33,785 nucleotides of DNA from Frankiales bacterium (GCA_025965615.1 JAOPWP010000016.1:1-33785), one strand, 5' to 3'; positions 10,274 to 20,143 are shown, counted from the first letter of the stretch. A program made the numbers and translations. The notes: a model not told the origin generated them from the sequence alone.

Positions 10274-10702
10274 TCAGAACGCGCCCCGCAGGTGCGTCAG
10301 CTTCGGCTGCTCCCCCGGTCGCCGGACGACGCTGACGACGTCGAAGCGGAGCTCAGGCCCGCCTGGCTGCGGGTTGGCGAGCAGCCACGCGCACGCCAGC
10401 ACCCGGAGGCGGCGGGCCTTGACCCGGCCCACGGCCTCGGCGGGCTGTCCGAAGCCGGTGCCTGCGCGCGTCTTCACCTCGACGAAGACCACGGTCCCGT
10501 CGCGGTCCCGGGCCACCAGGTCGAGCTCCCCCTGCCGGCACCGCCAGTTGCGGGCCAGCACCGACATCCCGGAGCCGACGAGGTGCTGCGCCGCCAGCTC
10601 CTCGCCGTAGCGGCCCAGGACCTGGGTCGCCGTGCCGGGGCTCGCCACCGTGCCGCGCGTGACCGCGCCCTCTCCTGCGCTCGCGCGCTCGTCCTTGCTC
10701 AC
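10274..10702 (-). CDS. yraN: YraN / UPF0102 family nuclease-like protein
   Basis: LGRYGEELAAQHLVGSGMSVLARNWRCRQGELDLVARDRDGTVVFVEVKTRAG...AVGRVKARRLRVLA; GTG at 10702 preceded by strong SD AGGAGGTGACGAC. Confidence 0.92.
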   Translation of the reverse strand: MSKDERASAGEGAVTRGTVASPGTATQVLGRYGEELAAQHLVGSGMSVLARNWRCRQGELDLVARDRDGTVVFVEVKTRAGTGFGQPAEAVGRVKARRLRVLACAWLLANPQPGGPELRFDVVSVVRRPGEQPKLTHLRGAF

Positions 10703-10804
10703 GTCGTCACCTCCTGCGGGGAGGCTGCCGCGCAGACCGGCGGCGGGCGAGGGCCTGCGGCCAGGTTGTGGACAGCACGACGGCGGCGGCGGTTGACTGC
10801 GCCC

Positions 10805-11251
10805 ATGCCCCTGGATGGTGAGTACGAGCCGAGCAAGCAGAAGTGGGTCCGTGACCAGGTCACGGAGTACGAGGCGTCCGGCGGGACCCGGGCCACGACG
10901 CTGATGGACACGGGTCTCCCCGTGGTCATCGTGACCAACCTGGGGGCACGCAGCGGCAAGGTGCGCAAGACGCCCCTGATGCGGGTCGAGCACGAGGGGC
11001 GCTACGCGGCGGTGGCCTCCCAGGGCGGAGCCCCGACGCACCCGGCCTGGTACGAGAACCTGCGGACGCACCCCCGGGTCGAGCTGCAGGACGGACCGAA
11101 CAAGCAGGACATGACCGCCCGGGAGCTCTCCGGCGAGGAGCGCCAGCAGTGGTGGGAGCGGTCGGTCGCGGCCTTCCCGAACTACGCCGACTACCAGAAG
11201 AAGTCCGAGCGGGAGATCCCGGTCTTCCTGCTGGAGCCGCTCGAGGCCTGA
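10805..11251 (+). CDS. F420H2-dependent quinone reductase-like / DDN-family nitroreductase
   Basis: LPVVIVTNLGARSGKVRKTPLMRVEHEGRYAAVASQGGAPTHPAWYENLRTHPRVELQDG is characteristic of the deazaflavin-dependent nitroreductase family. Confidence 0.9.
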   Translation: MPLDGEYEPSKQKWVRDQVTEYEASGGTRATTLMDTGLPVVIVTNLGARSGKVRKTPLMRVEHEGRYAAVASQGGAPTHPAWYENLRTHPRVELQDGPNKQDMTARELSGEERQQWWERSVAAFPNYADYQKKSEREIPVFLLEPLEA

Positions 11252-11273
11252 CCGGGCCTGCGGTCAGGCCTCG
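11242..11273. terminator. Perfect 13-bp inverted repeat spanning two convergent stop codons; candidate bidirectional terminator
   Basis: CGAGGCCTGACCG - ggcctg - CGGTCAGGCCTCG; contains the TGA of 10805..11251 and the TGA (minus) of 11264..11869. No U-tract. Confidence 0.7.
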
Positions 11274-11869
11274 TCGGCCTGAGGCCGGCGCACCCCTTGC
11301 ACCACGGGCAGCTCTTCGCTGCTCCCCTGGAGCGGGCCGTCACCGACGGCTGGGGAGGGGCCGGTGTCCCCGGCGCCCGACGGCTCCTCGCCGTGGGGGC
11401 CGCCCGGGCCAGCGGCACCCGCGCCCTGGCGCAGAGCCGACGCCCCGGCCTCGACGTCCGTGCCCACGGCCTCGCCCTCGGGCGTGGCGCCCTGGCGGCC
11501 CCAGGCCCGCTGTGCGTAGCCCCCGGCCGAGTCCGCGCCGGGCTCGGTGGCCGTGCTGGTGGACGAGTCCGAGCCGGCCGACGGTGGCTGAGCGCCCACG
11601 TGACTCGGCGCCTGCGCGTCGCCCGCACCGACGTTCATCGAGGCGAGCGACGGCGCCCCGGGCGCCTCGGGGTGTCCGGTCTCGGGCGCCATCGGCTCGG
11701 TCTTGGCCTGGTTGGTGTCAGGGCTCCCCTGCCCACCGGGCTCGGTGCGGTCCTCCAGGGTGACCGGGCCGTCGCCCTCGGGCTGGCTCGCCGCACCCGG
11801 CTGCTGGCCCCCCGGGGCGGACGACGCGTCGGACGAGGAGCGGGAGCGCAGGCGCGAGAGGAGACCCAT
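11264..11869 (-). CDS. Hypothetical protein, predicted intrinsically disordered (Gly/Pro/Ala/Ser/Glu rich)
   Basis: 201-aa ORF starting 22 bp after DUF2469; low complexity throughout with short basic N-terminus MGLLSRLRSRSSS. Coding status supported only by operon position and ORF length; SD weak. Confidence 0.5.
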   Translation of the reverse strand: MGLLSRLRSRSSSDASSAPGGQQPGAASQPEGDGPVTLEDRTEPGGQGSPDTNQAKTEPMAPETGHPEAPGAPSLASMNVGAGDAQAPSHVGAQPPSAGSDSSTSTATEPGADSAGGYAQRAWGRQGATPEGEAVGTDVEAGASALRQGAGAAGPGGPHGEEPSGAGDTGPSPAVGDGPLQGSSEELPVVQGVRRPQADEA

Positions 11870-11891
11870 GCGGCGCCCGTACCCGCTGCCC

Positions 11892-12218
11892 CTACCCGCC
11901 GAACGGCGCGCGGCCCCCCGGCAGCTCGAGGTCGGGCTTCTCCAGCTTCTCGACGTTGACGTCCTTGAAGGTCAGCACGCGGACCGACTTCACGAAGCGG
12001 GCCGGGCGGTACATGTCCCAGACCCAGGCGTCGGTGAGGGTCAGCTCGAACCACACCTCGCCGTCGGAGCTGCGCGGCTGCACGTCGACGGCGTTCGCCA
12101 GGTAGAACCGGCGCTCTGTCTCCACCACGAAGTCGAACTGCCGGACGATGTCGCGGTACTCCCGGTAGAGCTGCAGCTCCATCTCGGTCTCGTACTTCTC
12201 GAGCTCCTCCGCGCTCAT
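11892..12218 (-). CDS. DUF2469 family protein
   Basis: MSAEELEKYETEMELQLYREYRDIVRQFDFVVETERRFYLANAVDV...WVWDMYRPARFVKSVRVLTFKDVNVEKL; ATGA overlap with rnhB. Confidence 0.93.
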   Translation of the reverse strand: MSAEELEKYETEMELQLYREYRDIVRQFDFVVETERRFYLANAVDVQPRSSDGEVWFELTLTDAWVWDMYRPARFVKSVRVLTFKDVNVEKLEKPDLELPGGRAPFGG

Positions 12219-12925
12219 GCGAAGGCCCGTGTGCGCTCGTCCATCGCGACAGTCTGCCGCAGGTCGCCCCCGTCACGGGCTGGCCGTACCCGTGACCGGA
12301 CGTTGACGTAGGAGAAGCGGTGCGACGGGCAGGGTCCGTGCTCGTCCAGAGCCGCGGTGTGCTCGGGGGTCACGTAGCCCTTGTGCCGCCGGAAGTCGTA
12401 CTCCGGCCAGGTCTCGTGCAGCTCCACCATCATCCGGTCCCGGGTCACCTTGGCCAGCACGGACGCCGCGGCGACGCACGCGGCCACCCGGTCGCCCTTC
12501 CACACGGCCAGGCCCGGCGCCGGCAGCCCGCCCACCGGGAAGCCGTCGGTCAGCACGTACGACGGAGCCGGCTGCAGCCGGGTGACGGCCTGGCGCATCG
12601 CCCGCACGTTCATCACGTGCAGCCCGCACCGGTCCACCTCCGCAGACGGCACGACCACCACGGACCAGCTGAGCGCCCGGGCCAGCACCTGCTCGTAGGC
12701 CGCCTCGCGAGCCCGCTCGGTCATCAGCTTGGAGTCGTTGAGCCCCGGCACCTCACCCCGCCGGCCCGTCGGCAGGATGCACGCGGCGACGACGAGGGGG
12801 CCGGCGCACGCGCCGCGACCTGCCTCGTCGGTGCCGGCCACGAGAGGGAAGCCGTTGCGCTGGAGCACCCGCTCGAGCGCCCACAGCCCGTTCTCGGACC
12901 GGACGACCGGCCGGGGCGCTAGCAC
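12215..12925 (-). CDS. rnhB: Ribonuclease HII
   Basis: VAGTDEAGRGACAGPLVVAACILP, LNDSKLMTERAREAAYEQV, KGDRVAACVAAASVLAKVTRDRMM, HKGYVTPEH. GTG start 12925. Confidence 0.95.
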   Translation of the reverse strand: MLAPRPVVRSENGLWALERVLQRNGFPLVAGTDEAGRGACAGPLVVAACILPTGRRGEVPGLNDSKLMTERAREAAYEQVLARALSWSVVVVPSAEVDRCGLHVMNVRAMRQAVTRLQPAPSYVLTDGFPVGGLPAPGLAVWKGDRVAACVAAASVLAKVTRDRMMVELHETWPEYDFRRHKGYVTPEHTAALDEHGPCPSHRFSYVNVRSRVRPARDGGDLRQTVAMDERTRAFA

Positions 12926-13380
12926 GGCGCCGCGCCGAGGACGCGACCGAGCACGTCGCGCAGATCGCGCGGGAAGACCACCTCGGACGTCCGCTCGAGC
13001 GCCGGCAGCGTCCACCACCGGTGGCCCGTGATGCCGGGATCGGCGACCGCGCCCGGCCGGTCGGGATCGACCTCGTGGGCGGGCACGCGCAGCAGGAAGT
13101 AGTCCTCCGACTGGCGGTAGTCGCGGCCCGCGAAGCGGAACTCGGTGACCCGCTCGTGGACGACGTGGCCGAGTTCGCTCGCCGGGACCCGCAAGCCCGT
13201 CTCCTCGTCGAGCTCGCGCGCCGCAGCCTGCGGGGGGCTCTCACCAGGCTCGATGCCACCGCCCGGGGTGATCCACCACTGGCCCCGGTCGGGCTCGTCG
13301 GGGTCGCCGCCCTGCAGCAGCAGGACGCGGTGCTCGTTGTCCACGAGCAGCACCCGAGCGGCCCGTCGCTCCTCCTGCAC
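12919..13380 (-). CDS. NUDIX hydrolase
   Basis: Nudix box GGGIEPGESPPQAAARELDEETGLRV; GTG at 13380 directly after lepB. Confidence 0.9.
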   Translation of the reverse strand: MQEERRAARVLLVDNEHRVLLLQGGDPDEPDRGQWWITPGGGIEPGESPPQAAARELDEETGLRVPASELGHVVHERVTEFRFAGRDYRQSEDYFLLRVPAHEVDPDRPGAVADPGITGHRWWTLPALERTSEVVFPRDLRDVLGRVLGAAPC

Positions 13381-13390
13381 GAGCCGCAGC

Positions 13391-14296
13391 CTAGTGCGCA
13401 GGGGCGCCGTCGCGTCGGAGCCGGCGACGAGTACGCAGACCGCGGCGCAGGGCGAGGAGCGGAAGGGCACCGAGCAGGCCGAGGGCGTACGGGGCGCCGG
13501 CCGCCCCGTACGCGGGCAGGGCCTGGAAGCGGTCGCCGAAGGTGTCGGGCACGGGGAGGTTGTCCCACCGGGAGACCGGCCAGATGATCACGAAGGCCCG
13601 GCCGATGACCTCGGACTCGGGGATGGTGCCCTCCTCGCGCGAGTCGAGCGACCCGCCGCGGTGGTCGCCCATCACGAACAGCTGCCCCTCGGGCACGAGG
13701 ACCCCCGGGGCTCCCGGCGGGCAGGCTGACTCGCCGCGGCCGTCGGAGCAGAAGACGAGGCGGTTGTCCTGGTAGAGGTAGGGCTCCTCCAGCACCACGG
13801 GGGTCTGTGAGCCCTTGACCTGCACCGTGACCTTGCCGTCGGCGCAGCAGGCCACCCGGTCGCCCGGAAGACCGATCACGCGCTTGATGTAGTCCTTCTC
13901 CCCCGGGGCCCCGAGCCCGACGAGCCGGGCAAGAGCGCGCAGCGCCCTGTCAGGACCGCTCGCAGGCGGCTCGATGCCGGTCTCAGGGGTGAACGACCCC
14001 TTGCCGTCGAAGACGACGACCTCGCCCCTGCGCACGTCCCGCAGGTCGTAGACGAGCTTGTTGGCGAGAACGCGATCGCTCACGGCGAGCGTCTGCTCCA
14101 TCGAGCCCGACGGGATGTAGAACGCCGAGAACAGGAACGCCTTGATCAGCATCGCGAGGACGACGGCGATGACGACGAGGAACGGGAGCTCGCGCAGGAA
14201 CGAGCCCCGCCGTACCGCTGGCGCCTGTGGCTCGGCACTGCCACCCGGGGCCGGGTCTGCGTCGCCCGTTCTCAACGGCGAGTCGTCACTGGTCAC
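13391..14296 (-). CDS. lepB: Signal peptidase I
   Basis: Catalytic Ser box YIPSGSMEQTL, DYIKRVIGLPGDRV, FVMGDHRGGSLDSRE; N- and C-terminal TM segments. Confidence 0.95.
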   Translation of the reverse strand: MTSDDSPLRTGDADPAPGGSAEPQAPAVRRGSFLRELPFLVVIAVVLAMLIKAFLFSAFYIPSGSMEQTLAVSDRVLANKLVYDLRDVRRGEVVVFDGKGSFTPETGIEPPASGPDRALRALARLVGLGAPGEKDYIKRVIGLPGDRVACCADGKVTVQVKGSQTPVVLEEPYLYQDNRLVFCSDGRGESACPPGAPGVLVPEGQLFVMGDHRGGSLDSREEGTIPESEVIGRAFVIIWPVSRWDNLPVPDTFGDRFQALPAYGAAGAPYALGLLGALPLLALRRGLRTRRRLRRDGAPAH

Positions 14297-14333
14297 CCTG
14301 CTGCTCGTCGACCGCGACCCCAGGCTCGCCGGG

Positions 14334-14774
14334 TCAGGCGTCGGCGGGAGCGGACGGCGCAGCCGTCGAGGGCGAGGCCGGAGCGGCCGGGTTCGCGGGC
14401 GCCGTCGAGGTCGCCGCCTTCGCCGGCACGGCGAAGCGCTTCTCCTTGATCTTGGCCTTCTTGCCCCGCAGCTCGCGCAGGTAGTAGAGCTTCGCGCGCC
14501 GCACGTCGCCGTGGGTCACGATCTTGATGCTCTCGATGACCGGCGTGTGGATCGGGAAGGTGCGCTCGACGCCCACCCCGAAGCTGACCTTGCGGACCGT
14601 GAAGGTCTCGCGCACGCCACCGCCCTGGCGGCGGATGACCACGCCCTGGAAGTGCTGCACCCGGGAGCGGTTGCCCTCGACGACCCGCACGCCCACGTCG
14701 AGGGTGTCCCCGGGGCGGAAGTCGGGGACGTCGGTGCGCAGCTGCGCGGCGTCGAGGTCATCCAGGATGTGCAT
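14334..14774 (-). CDS. rplS: 50S ribosomal protein L19
   Basis: [94 protein letters not shown], plus Ala/Pro-rich C-tail. Confidence 0.97.
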   Translation of the reverse strand: MHILDDLDAAQLRTDVPDFRPGDTLDVGVRVVEGNRSRVQHFQGVVIRRQGGGVRETFTVRKVSFGVGVERTFPIHTPVIESIKIVTHGDVRRAKLYYLRELRGKKAKIKEKRFAVPAKAATSTAPANPAAPASPSTAAPSAPADA

Positions 14775-14958
14775 CGGGTGCGTCGCTCTCTCGTGCGGCA
14801 GTCGCGCGAACAGGCGCCTGCCGGGTCGGCCATGGATCCCGGTGGGGACCAGGTGGGTGGTGCTGGTCGAACTGCTGCTCTGGCTCGTCTGGCTGGACGG
14901 TCTCGGACTGGTCTGCACTCGGCCTGCAAGCGCCTGGTCCGGGGACAGCAGCGACCCT

Positions 14959-15717
14959 CTACTCTGCCACACCACCGGGTCGGCCTTCAACGTCGTCGCC
15001 AGCCTCCGGTGGCTGCAGCTCGGGACGGCGGGTCGCCGTCCGGCTCACCGCCTGCTCCCTCCGCCAGCGCGAGATCCGTCCGTGGTCCCCCGACTGCAGG
15101 ACGTCCGGGACCTCGAGGCCCCGCCAGACCGGCGGCCGCGTGTAGACCGGGCCCTCGAGAAGTCCGGCCATCAACCCGGGGGCGAAGGAGTCGTCCTGGT
15201 GCGAGGCCGCGTTGCCGAGCACCCCCGGGAGCAGCCGGGTCACCGCCTCGACGACCGCGAGCACGGCGACCTCTCCGCCGGCCAGCACGTAGTCCCCCAG
15301 GCTCACCTCCCGCACGCGGAAGCGCTGCTCGGCGTCCACCAGGACCCGGCTGTCGATCCCCTCGTAGCGCCCGCAGGCGAACACCAGCCACGGCTCGTCC
15401 GCCAGCTCGGCAGCCATCGCCTGCGTGAACCGATGGCCGCTGGGCGTGGGGACGACGAGGACCGGCGCCGCAGGGCTTCCAGGACCGCCCGCGTCGAGGA
15501 CCGCGTCGAGGGCCGCGCCCCACGGCTCGGGCTTCATGACCATGCCCGGGCCACCGCCGTACGGGGTGTCGTCGACGGTGCGGTGGACGTCACCGGTCCA
15601 CGTGCGCAGGTCGTGGACGCGCACCTCGAGCAACCCGCGCTGCCGCGCCTTGCCGAGCAGCGAGAGCTCGAGCGGCGCGAGGTAGTCGGGGAAGATCGTG
15701 ACGACGTCGACGAGCAC
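14959..15717 (-). CDS. trmD: tRNA (guanine37-N1)-methyltransferase
   Basis: [86 protein letters not shown]. Confidence 0.96.
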   Translation of the reverse strand: MLVDVVTIFPDYLAPLELSLLGKARQRGLLEVRVHDLRTWTGDVHRTVDDTPYGGGPGMVMKPEPWGAALDAVLDAGGPGSPAAPVLVVPTPSGHRFTQAMAAELADEPWLVFACGRYEGIDSRVLVDAEQRFRVREVSLGDYVLAGGEVAVLAVVEAVTRLLPGVLGNAASHQDDSFAPGLMAGLLEGPVYTRPPVWRGLEVPDVLQSGDHGRISRWRREQAVSRTATRRPELQPPEAGDDVEGRPGGVAE

Positions 15718-16401
15718 CTAGTCGCCCGGGGGGTCGTCGGTGAGGTCTAGCAGACCCGGGGGCGGATCGACGACGAGGGACCGCGCGGGGACGTCGACCT
15801 CCGGCACCATCGCCCGGACGAAGGGCACGAGGACCTCAGCGCCGTTGTCGGCGCGTCGGACGACCAGCACGTCGCCATGCGGCAGGTGCAGCACGTCGGC
15901 GACCTCGCCCAGGTGACGCCCCTCGACCAGGCGCACGGCCATGCCCCGCAGGACGTGGTCGTGGAACTCGTCGGCGTCCTCGGGCGGCGGCAGGGTGGCC
16001 GCGTCGACCTGCAGGAGCGTCTCGCGTAGCCGCTCCGCGTCGTTGCGGTCGGCGACACCGGCGAACAGCACCATGAGCCGGCCGTTCTGCAGTCGGGACG
16101 ACTCCACCGTCAGCGGCCCGCGCTCGACCGGGTCGGTGAGCAGCACGGAGCCCACCGCGAACCGCGCCTCCGGATCGTCGGTGCGGACCTGGACCGTCAC
16201 CTCCCCCCGGATGCCCTGGGGCTTGCCGATCCGCCCCACGACCAGCAGGTCGGCCGGGGACGCGGAGGGGGGCCCCGGGTAGTCCCGCGAGCTGAGGTCG
16301 AGGCCGTCCGTCGAGGCGGGCTCGACAGCATCCGGGGAAGGGTCCGGGACCGCCGGCGGGGCGGTGGCCGACCGCCGACGGTGTCCGGCGACGCGCGCCA
16401 C
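15718..16401 (-). CDS. rimM: Ribosome maturation factor RimM
   Basis: LLVVGRIGKPQGIRGEVTVQVRTDDPEARFAVGSVL; PRC-barrel-like C-domain; about 50-aa low-complexity N-terminal extension. Confidence 0.93.
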   Translation of the reverse strand: MARVAGHRRRSATAPPAVPDPSPDAVEPASTDGLDLSSRDYPGPPSASPADLLVVGRIGKPQGIRGEVTVQVRTDDPEARFAVGSVLLTDPVERGPLTVESSRLQNGRLMVLFAGVADRNDAERLRETLLQVDAATLPPPEDADEFHDHVLRGMAVRLVEGRHLGEVADVLHLPHGDVLVVRRADNGAEVLVPFVRAMVPEVDVPARSLVVDPPPGLLDLTDDPPGD

Positions 16402-16405
16402 GGGG

Positions 16406-16645
16406 CTAGCGGACCTCGTCGGTGTCGACGACGTCCACCCGCACGCCGCGCCCGCCCAGGGCAGCCATCACGGTGCGCAGGGCCTTGGCGGTGCGCCCGT
16501 TGCGGCCGATGACCTTGCCGAGGTCCTCGGGGTTCACCCGCACCTCGAGCGTGCGCCCGCGGCGGTTGGTGACCAGCTCGACCTCGACGTCGTCGGGATT
16601 GTCGACGATGCCCTTGACGAGGTGCTCGAGGGCGTTCTCGAGCAC
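16406..16645 (-). CDS. khpA: KH-domain RNA-binding protein (KhpA-type)
   Basis: 79 aa; VRVNPEDLGKVIGRNGRTAKALRTVMAALGG contains GxxG KH motif; between rpsP and rimM. Confidence 0.93.
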   Translation of the reverse strand: MLENALEHLVKGIVDNPDDVEVELVTNRRGRTLEVRVNPEDLGKVIGRNGRTAKALRTVMAALGGRGVRVDVVDTDEVR

Positions 16646-16648
16646 CGA

Positions 16649-17296
16649 CTAAGCCTTGTCAGAGGGGGAGTCGGTGCTGGTGGCCGCGTCTGCGGCCAGT
16701 GCCACGGCAGAGGCGTCGGCAGCGCCGCCGGCGGTCGAGGCGCTCCCGGTGCCGGCCTCGGCGGCGGCAGGCTCGGAGCCCTGAGGGGCGGCGGAGACCG
16801 AGCCGGCGCCGAGCTCGACAGCGCCCTCACCGGCGACGGTCGCCGTGGCGGGCTGGTCGGCGGGCGGCGCTGCGTGGCCGGCCGGGGCGGTGTTGTCGTC
16901 CACGACGGTCTTGGGGGCCGCCTTCTTCTTCGGGGTGGTCGCGCCACCGCCGGCCTCGATGCTCTCGCGGGCAGCCGCCTCGAAGGCGACCTTCTTGTCG
17001 ACCTTGGGCTCCGCGACGAGCATGGGGGGCGGGGCGGGCAGGCCCTTGAAGCGCTGCCAGTCACCGGTCACCTTGAGGATCGCGGCGACGGGCTCGGTCG
17101 GCTGCGCGCCCACACCGAGCCAGTACGCGGCGCGGTCCGCGTCGACCTCCATGAAGGAGGGGTTCTCCTTGGGGTGGTACTTGCCGATCGTCTCGATGAC
17201 GCGGCCCTCGCGCTTGGTGCGGGCGTCGGCGACGACGATGCGGTAGTAGGGCGCGCGCATCTTGCCGAGCCGCATGAGCTTGATCTTGACTGCCAC
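16649..17296 (-). CDS. rpsP: 30S ribosomal protein S16 with long low-complexity C-terminal tail
   Basis: [80 protein letters not shown]; 215 aa from GTG 17296. Confidence 0.95.
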   Translation of the reverse strand: MAVKIKLMRLGKMRAPYYRIVVADARTKREGRVIETIGKYHPKENPSFMEVDADRAAYWLGVGAQPTEPVAAILKVTGDWQRFKGLPAPPPMLVAEPKVDKKVAFEAAARESIEAGGGATTPKKKAAPKTVVDDNTAPAGHAAPPADQPATATVAGEGAVELGAGSVSAAPQGSEPAAAEAGTGSASTAGGAADASAVALAADAATSTDSPSDKA

Positions 17297-17638
17297 GGGT
17301 CTTGGTGCTCCGGTCGTGTGAGGGGGGTGGCGTCCGGCGCAGCGCGTGGGGATGCGCGTCCGGGGCCCGCTGCCAGGCCCTCGAGCGGCCCTGACAGCGT
17401 GGTCGCGCAGGTCGACGGGTAGAGGGCCGTCGTCCTGCGGTAGCTCGCCGAACAGTGTGCCAGAAGCGCTGGCGGACCTTGCCCCGCCTGCCCCGGAGGC
17501 GACCTGCTGCGAGCGCGCGCCGGTGTCGGACGCAGCAGGCCACCCCCGGGCGCGGCACCCGGAACCGACGAGACGCACCGGCGGTGACTTCCCTCACAGC
17601 GGCGGTCGAGGCGCTGGCGCGCGGCAGACACTGGCCCC

Positions 17639-18868
17639 GTGACCACCACCCTGGAGCAGCCGACCACGTCGGCTGCCGGCTCGGTGTGGCGCACCGCCGG
17701 ACTTCCGACCCTGTTCGCCGCCTCCACGACGGCCCGCCTCGCCAACGAGGCCGCCCGCGTCGCCATGGTCCTGCTCGTGCTCGACCGGACCGGCTCCCCC
17801 GCCCTGGCCGGCGCCGTGGTCGGCGCCCTGACCCTGCCGGCGCTCCTCACCGGGCCCCTGCTCGGCGCCTGGCTCGACCGCACCCCGCACCGCCGCCAGG
17901 TCTTCGTGGCCAACCAGCTGCTCCTGCTGGGCGCCCTGGTCGGACTGCTCGCGGCGACGGGGCACGCGCCGTCGTACGTCGTGGTCCTGCTCGGGCTGGT
18001 GGCCGGGCTCACCGCGCCCGTGCTGACCGGAGGCTTCACCGGGCTGATCCCGCCGCTCGTGCCCGCCCCCCTCCTGCGGCGGGCGTACGGGGCGGAGGCC
18101 ACCAGCTACAACGTGGCCGGGGTGGCGGGCCCCGCGCTGGCAGGTGCTCTGGCGGCCGTCGCAGGTGCCGACGTCGCTGTCGGAGTGACTGCTGCGCTGT
18201 CCCTGGTCGCCCTGCTCGCGGTCCTGCGGGTCCACATGCCGCTGCCCGTCGCGGACCCGGCGCGGGCCGGTCTGGTCCGCACCGTCGCCACCGGCCTGCG
18301 GTTGCTCGCACGGGTCCCGGCGCTGCGGGCCATCACGGTGGCGACCACCGTGTCGTTCACCGGGCTGGGCGCCCTGCCCGTGGTCTTGCCCCTGCTCGCC
18401 GTCGAGCTGGGCCAGGACCCCGCCGCCGGAGGGGCGTTCTTCAGCGCCTTCGCCCTCGGCGCTCTCGGGGGCAGCGTCGCGGTGGCCTCTCGCGCACCCA
18501 GGACCGGCCCGATGCGGCTGGCCTTCCTCGGGATCGCCGGCCTCGGGCTCGCCTTCGCCGCGGTCGCCGTGGCCCCCACGTTCCCGGTGGCCCTGGTCCT
18601 CGTCGTCCTCGCCGGCGCGCTCGAGGGTCCGGTGCTGGCCTCGACGCTCGCGGTCCGCGCGACGCACAGCCCGGCGGACATGCAGACCCAGGTGGTGATG
18701 ACGGCCGCCAGCCTGAAGTTCGGCGGCTTCGCGGCCGGCTCCGCTCTCGCCGGCCTCGTCGTCGCGGGCCACGGCGTACGCGCTGGGCTGCTCGTGCTCG
18801 CCCTGCTGCAGGGCGTCGCCCTCGTGGCCGGCCTGCTCGCTCGGGGGACACGGCGACGGCCAGGCTGA
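17639..18868 (+). CDS. MFS transporter
   Basis: Multi-pass hydrophobic protein with TPHRRQVFVANQLLLLGALVGLLAATG loop and typical MFS organisation; GTG start. Confidence 0.85.
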   Translation: MTTTLEQPTTSAAGSVWRTAGLPTLFAASTTARLANEAARVAMVLLVLDRTGSPALAGAVVGALTLPALLTGPLLGAWLDRTPHRRQVFVANQLLLLGALVGLLAATGHAPSYVVVLLGLVAGLTAPVLTGGFTGLIPPLVPAPLLRRAYGAEATSYNVAGVAGPALAGALAAVAGADVAVGVTAALSLVALLAVLRVHMPLPVADPARAGLVRTVATGLRLLARVPALRAITVATTVSFTGLGALPVVLPLLAVELGQDPAAGGAFFSAFALGALGGSVAVASRAPRTGPMRLAFLGIAGLGLAFAAVAVAPTFPVALVLVVLAGALEGPVLASTLAVRATHSPADMQTQVVMTAASLKFGGFAAGSALAGLVVAGHGVRAGLLVLALLQGVALVAGLLARGTRRRPG

Positions 18869-18904
18869 CGTGACGATCGACCTCAGCAGGGCAAGATCGG
18901 CCGG

Positions 18905-20143
18905 GTGAGCACACCCCCGAGCGAGAACGACCCCACGCGCAGCTCCGCAGACGTGAGCGCCCCGCCGCCGCCGCCCGACCGCGAGGTGCCCGAGTCGTCG
19001 GTGCGCCGTGAGGCCCGCGTGGGGCGGGCCGTCGCCCGGCTGGCCGTGGCGAGCGTGCGCTTCCTCGCCATCGTCGCCGCCGCCCTCGTCCTGGCCTACC
19101 TGGTGTCGAAGCTGTGGGTCATCGTCCTGCCCCTCCTGCTGGGACTGCTGCTCGCCACGGTCTTCTGGCCCCCCGTGCGTTTCCTGCGGTCCCACCGCGT
19201 ACCGGCGGCCCTCGCGGCGATCGGGGTGCTGCTCGCCGGGGTGCTCCTGATGGTCGGGCTCATCGCGGCGCTGGCGCCGCAGGTGACGGGGCAGGCCCAG
19301 GAGATCGCGGACCAGGTCGTCGCCGGGTTGGAGGACGTCCGGGGCTTCGTGACGGGTCCCCCGCTGAACCTCGGTGAGGATGCGGTCGGCGGCGCCGTGG
19401 ACAACGTCATCGGCGAGCTGCAGGCCAACGCCCAGAGCATCGCCGGCCGCGTGCTGAGCGGAGCGGTGGCCGCCGGCTCGCTCCTGCTCACCGGCCTGCT
19501 GGCCCTCGTGCTGTGCTTCTTCTTCCTCAAGGACGGGCCCAAGTTCCTGCCGTGGCTCGGCGGGTTGGTCGGACCCAGAGCCGAGCCCCACGTGAGCGCC
19601 GTCTCGCGGCGGGGATGGGCGACGCTGTCGGGCTTCATCCGGGCCCAGGCGGCGGTCGGGCTCGTCGACGCCGTCGCCATCGGCACCGGCCTGGCCGTGC
19701 TGGGTGTCCCCCTCGCGGTGCCACTGGCGGTCCTGATCTTCTTCGGGGCCTTCATCCCGATCATCGGCGCCGTGGTCACCGGCGCCCTGGCCGCGCTCAT
19801 CGCCCTCGTGACCAACGGTCCGACGACCGCCCTGATCGTCATCGTGCTGGTGCTGCTGGTGCAACAGCTCGAGGGGAACGTGCTCCAGCCGATCCTGGTC
19901 GGCCGGACCCTCGACCTGCACCCTGCCGTCGTCATCCTCGCCGTCACCGCGGGAGGCACCCTGGCCGGCATCACCGGGGCCTTCCTCGCGGTGCCCGTCG
20001 TCGCTGTCCTGGCGGTGACCATCCGCTACGCGCGGCAGCAGCTGGCCCTCGTCGAACCCGGCCCTGGAGCTCCCCCGCTCGCGGCCGGGCAGCCGGCCGA
20101 GCAGGCCGGTGCCCCGGCCCCGGAGGAGCAGCCCGCGAGCTAG
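18905..20143 (+). CDS. AI-2E family transporter (PerM-like permease)
   Basis: FFLKDGPKFLPWL, GFIRAQAAVGLVDAVAIGTGLAVLGVPLAVPLAVLIFFGAFIPIIGAVVTGALAALIAL, QQLEGNVLQPILVGRTLDLHPAVVILAVTAGGTLAGITGAFLAVPVVAV. Confidence 0.93.
   Translation: MSTPPSENDPTRSSADVSAPPPPPDREVPESSVRREARVGRAVARLAVASVRFLAIVAAALVLAYLVSKLWVIVLPLLLGLLLATVFWPPVRFLRSHRVPAALAAIGVLLAGVLLMVGLIAALAPQVTGQAQEIADQVVAGLEDVRGFVTGPPLNLGEDAVGGAVDNVIGELQANAQSIAGRVLSGAVAAGSLLLTGLLALVLCFFFLKDGPKFLPWLGGLVGPRAEPHVSAVSRRGWATLSGFIRAQAAVGLVDAVAIGTGLAVLGVPLAVPLAVLIFFGAFIPIIGAVVTGALAALIALVTNGPTTALIVIVLVLLVQQLEGNVLQPILVGRTLDLHPAVVILAVTAGGTLAGITGAFLAVPVVAVLAVTIRYARQQLALVEPGPGAPPLAAGQPAEQAGAPAPEEQPAS

Noticed and set aside
11297-11959. Plus-strand 220-aa ORF opposite the disordered protein
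   Set aside because: Overlaps into DUF2469 coding sequence and is Arg/Gly-rich low complexity; the minus ORF is better placed in the operon.
17594-19921. 775-aa minus-strand ORF
   Set aside because: Antisense shadow of the MFS and AI-2E transporter genes; Gln/Asp/Arg-rich low-complexity translation typical of GC-rich reverse frames, no domain motif.
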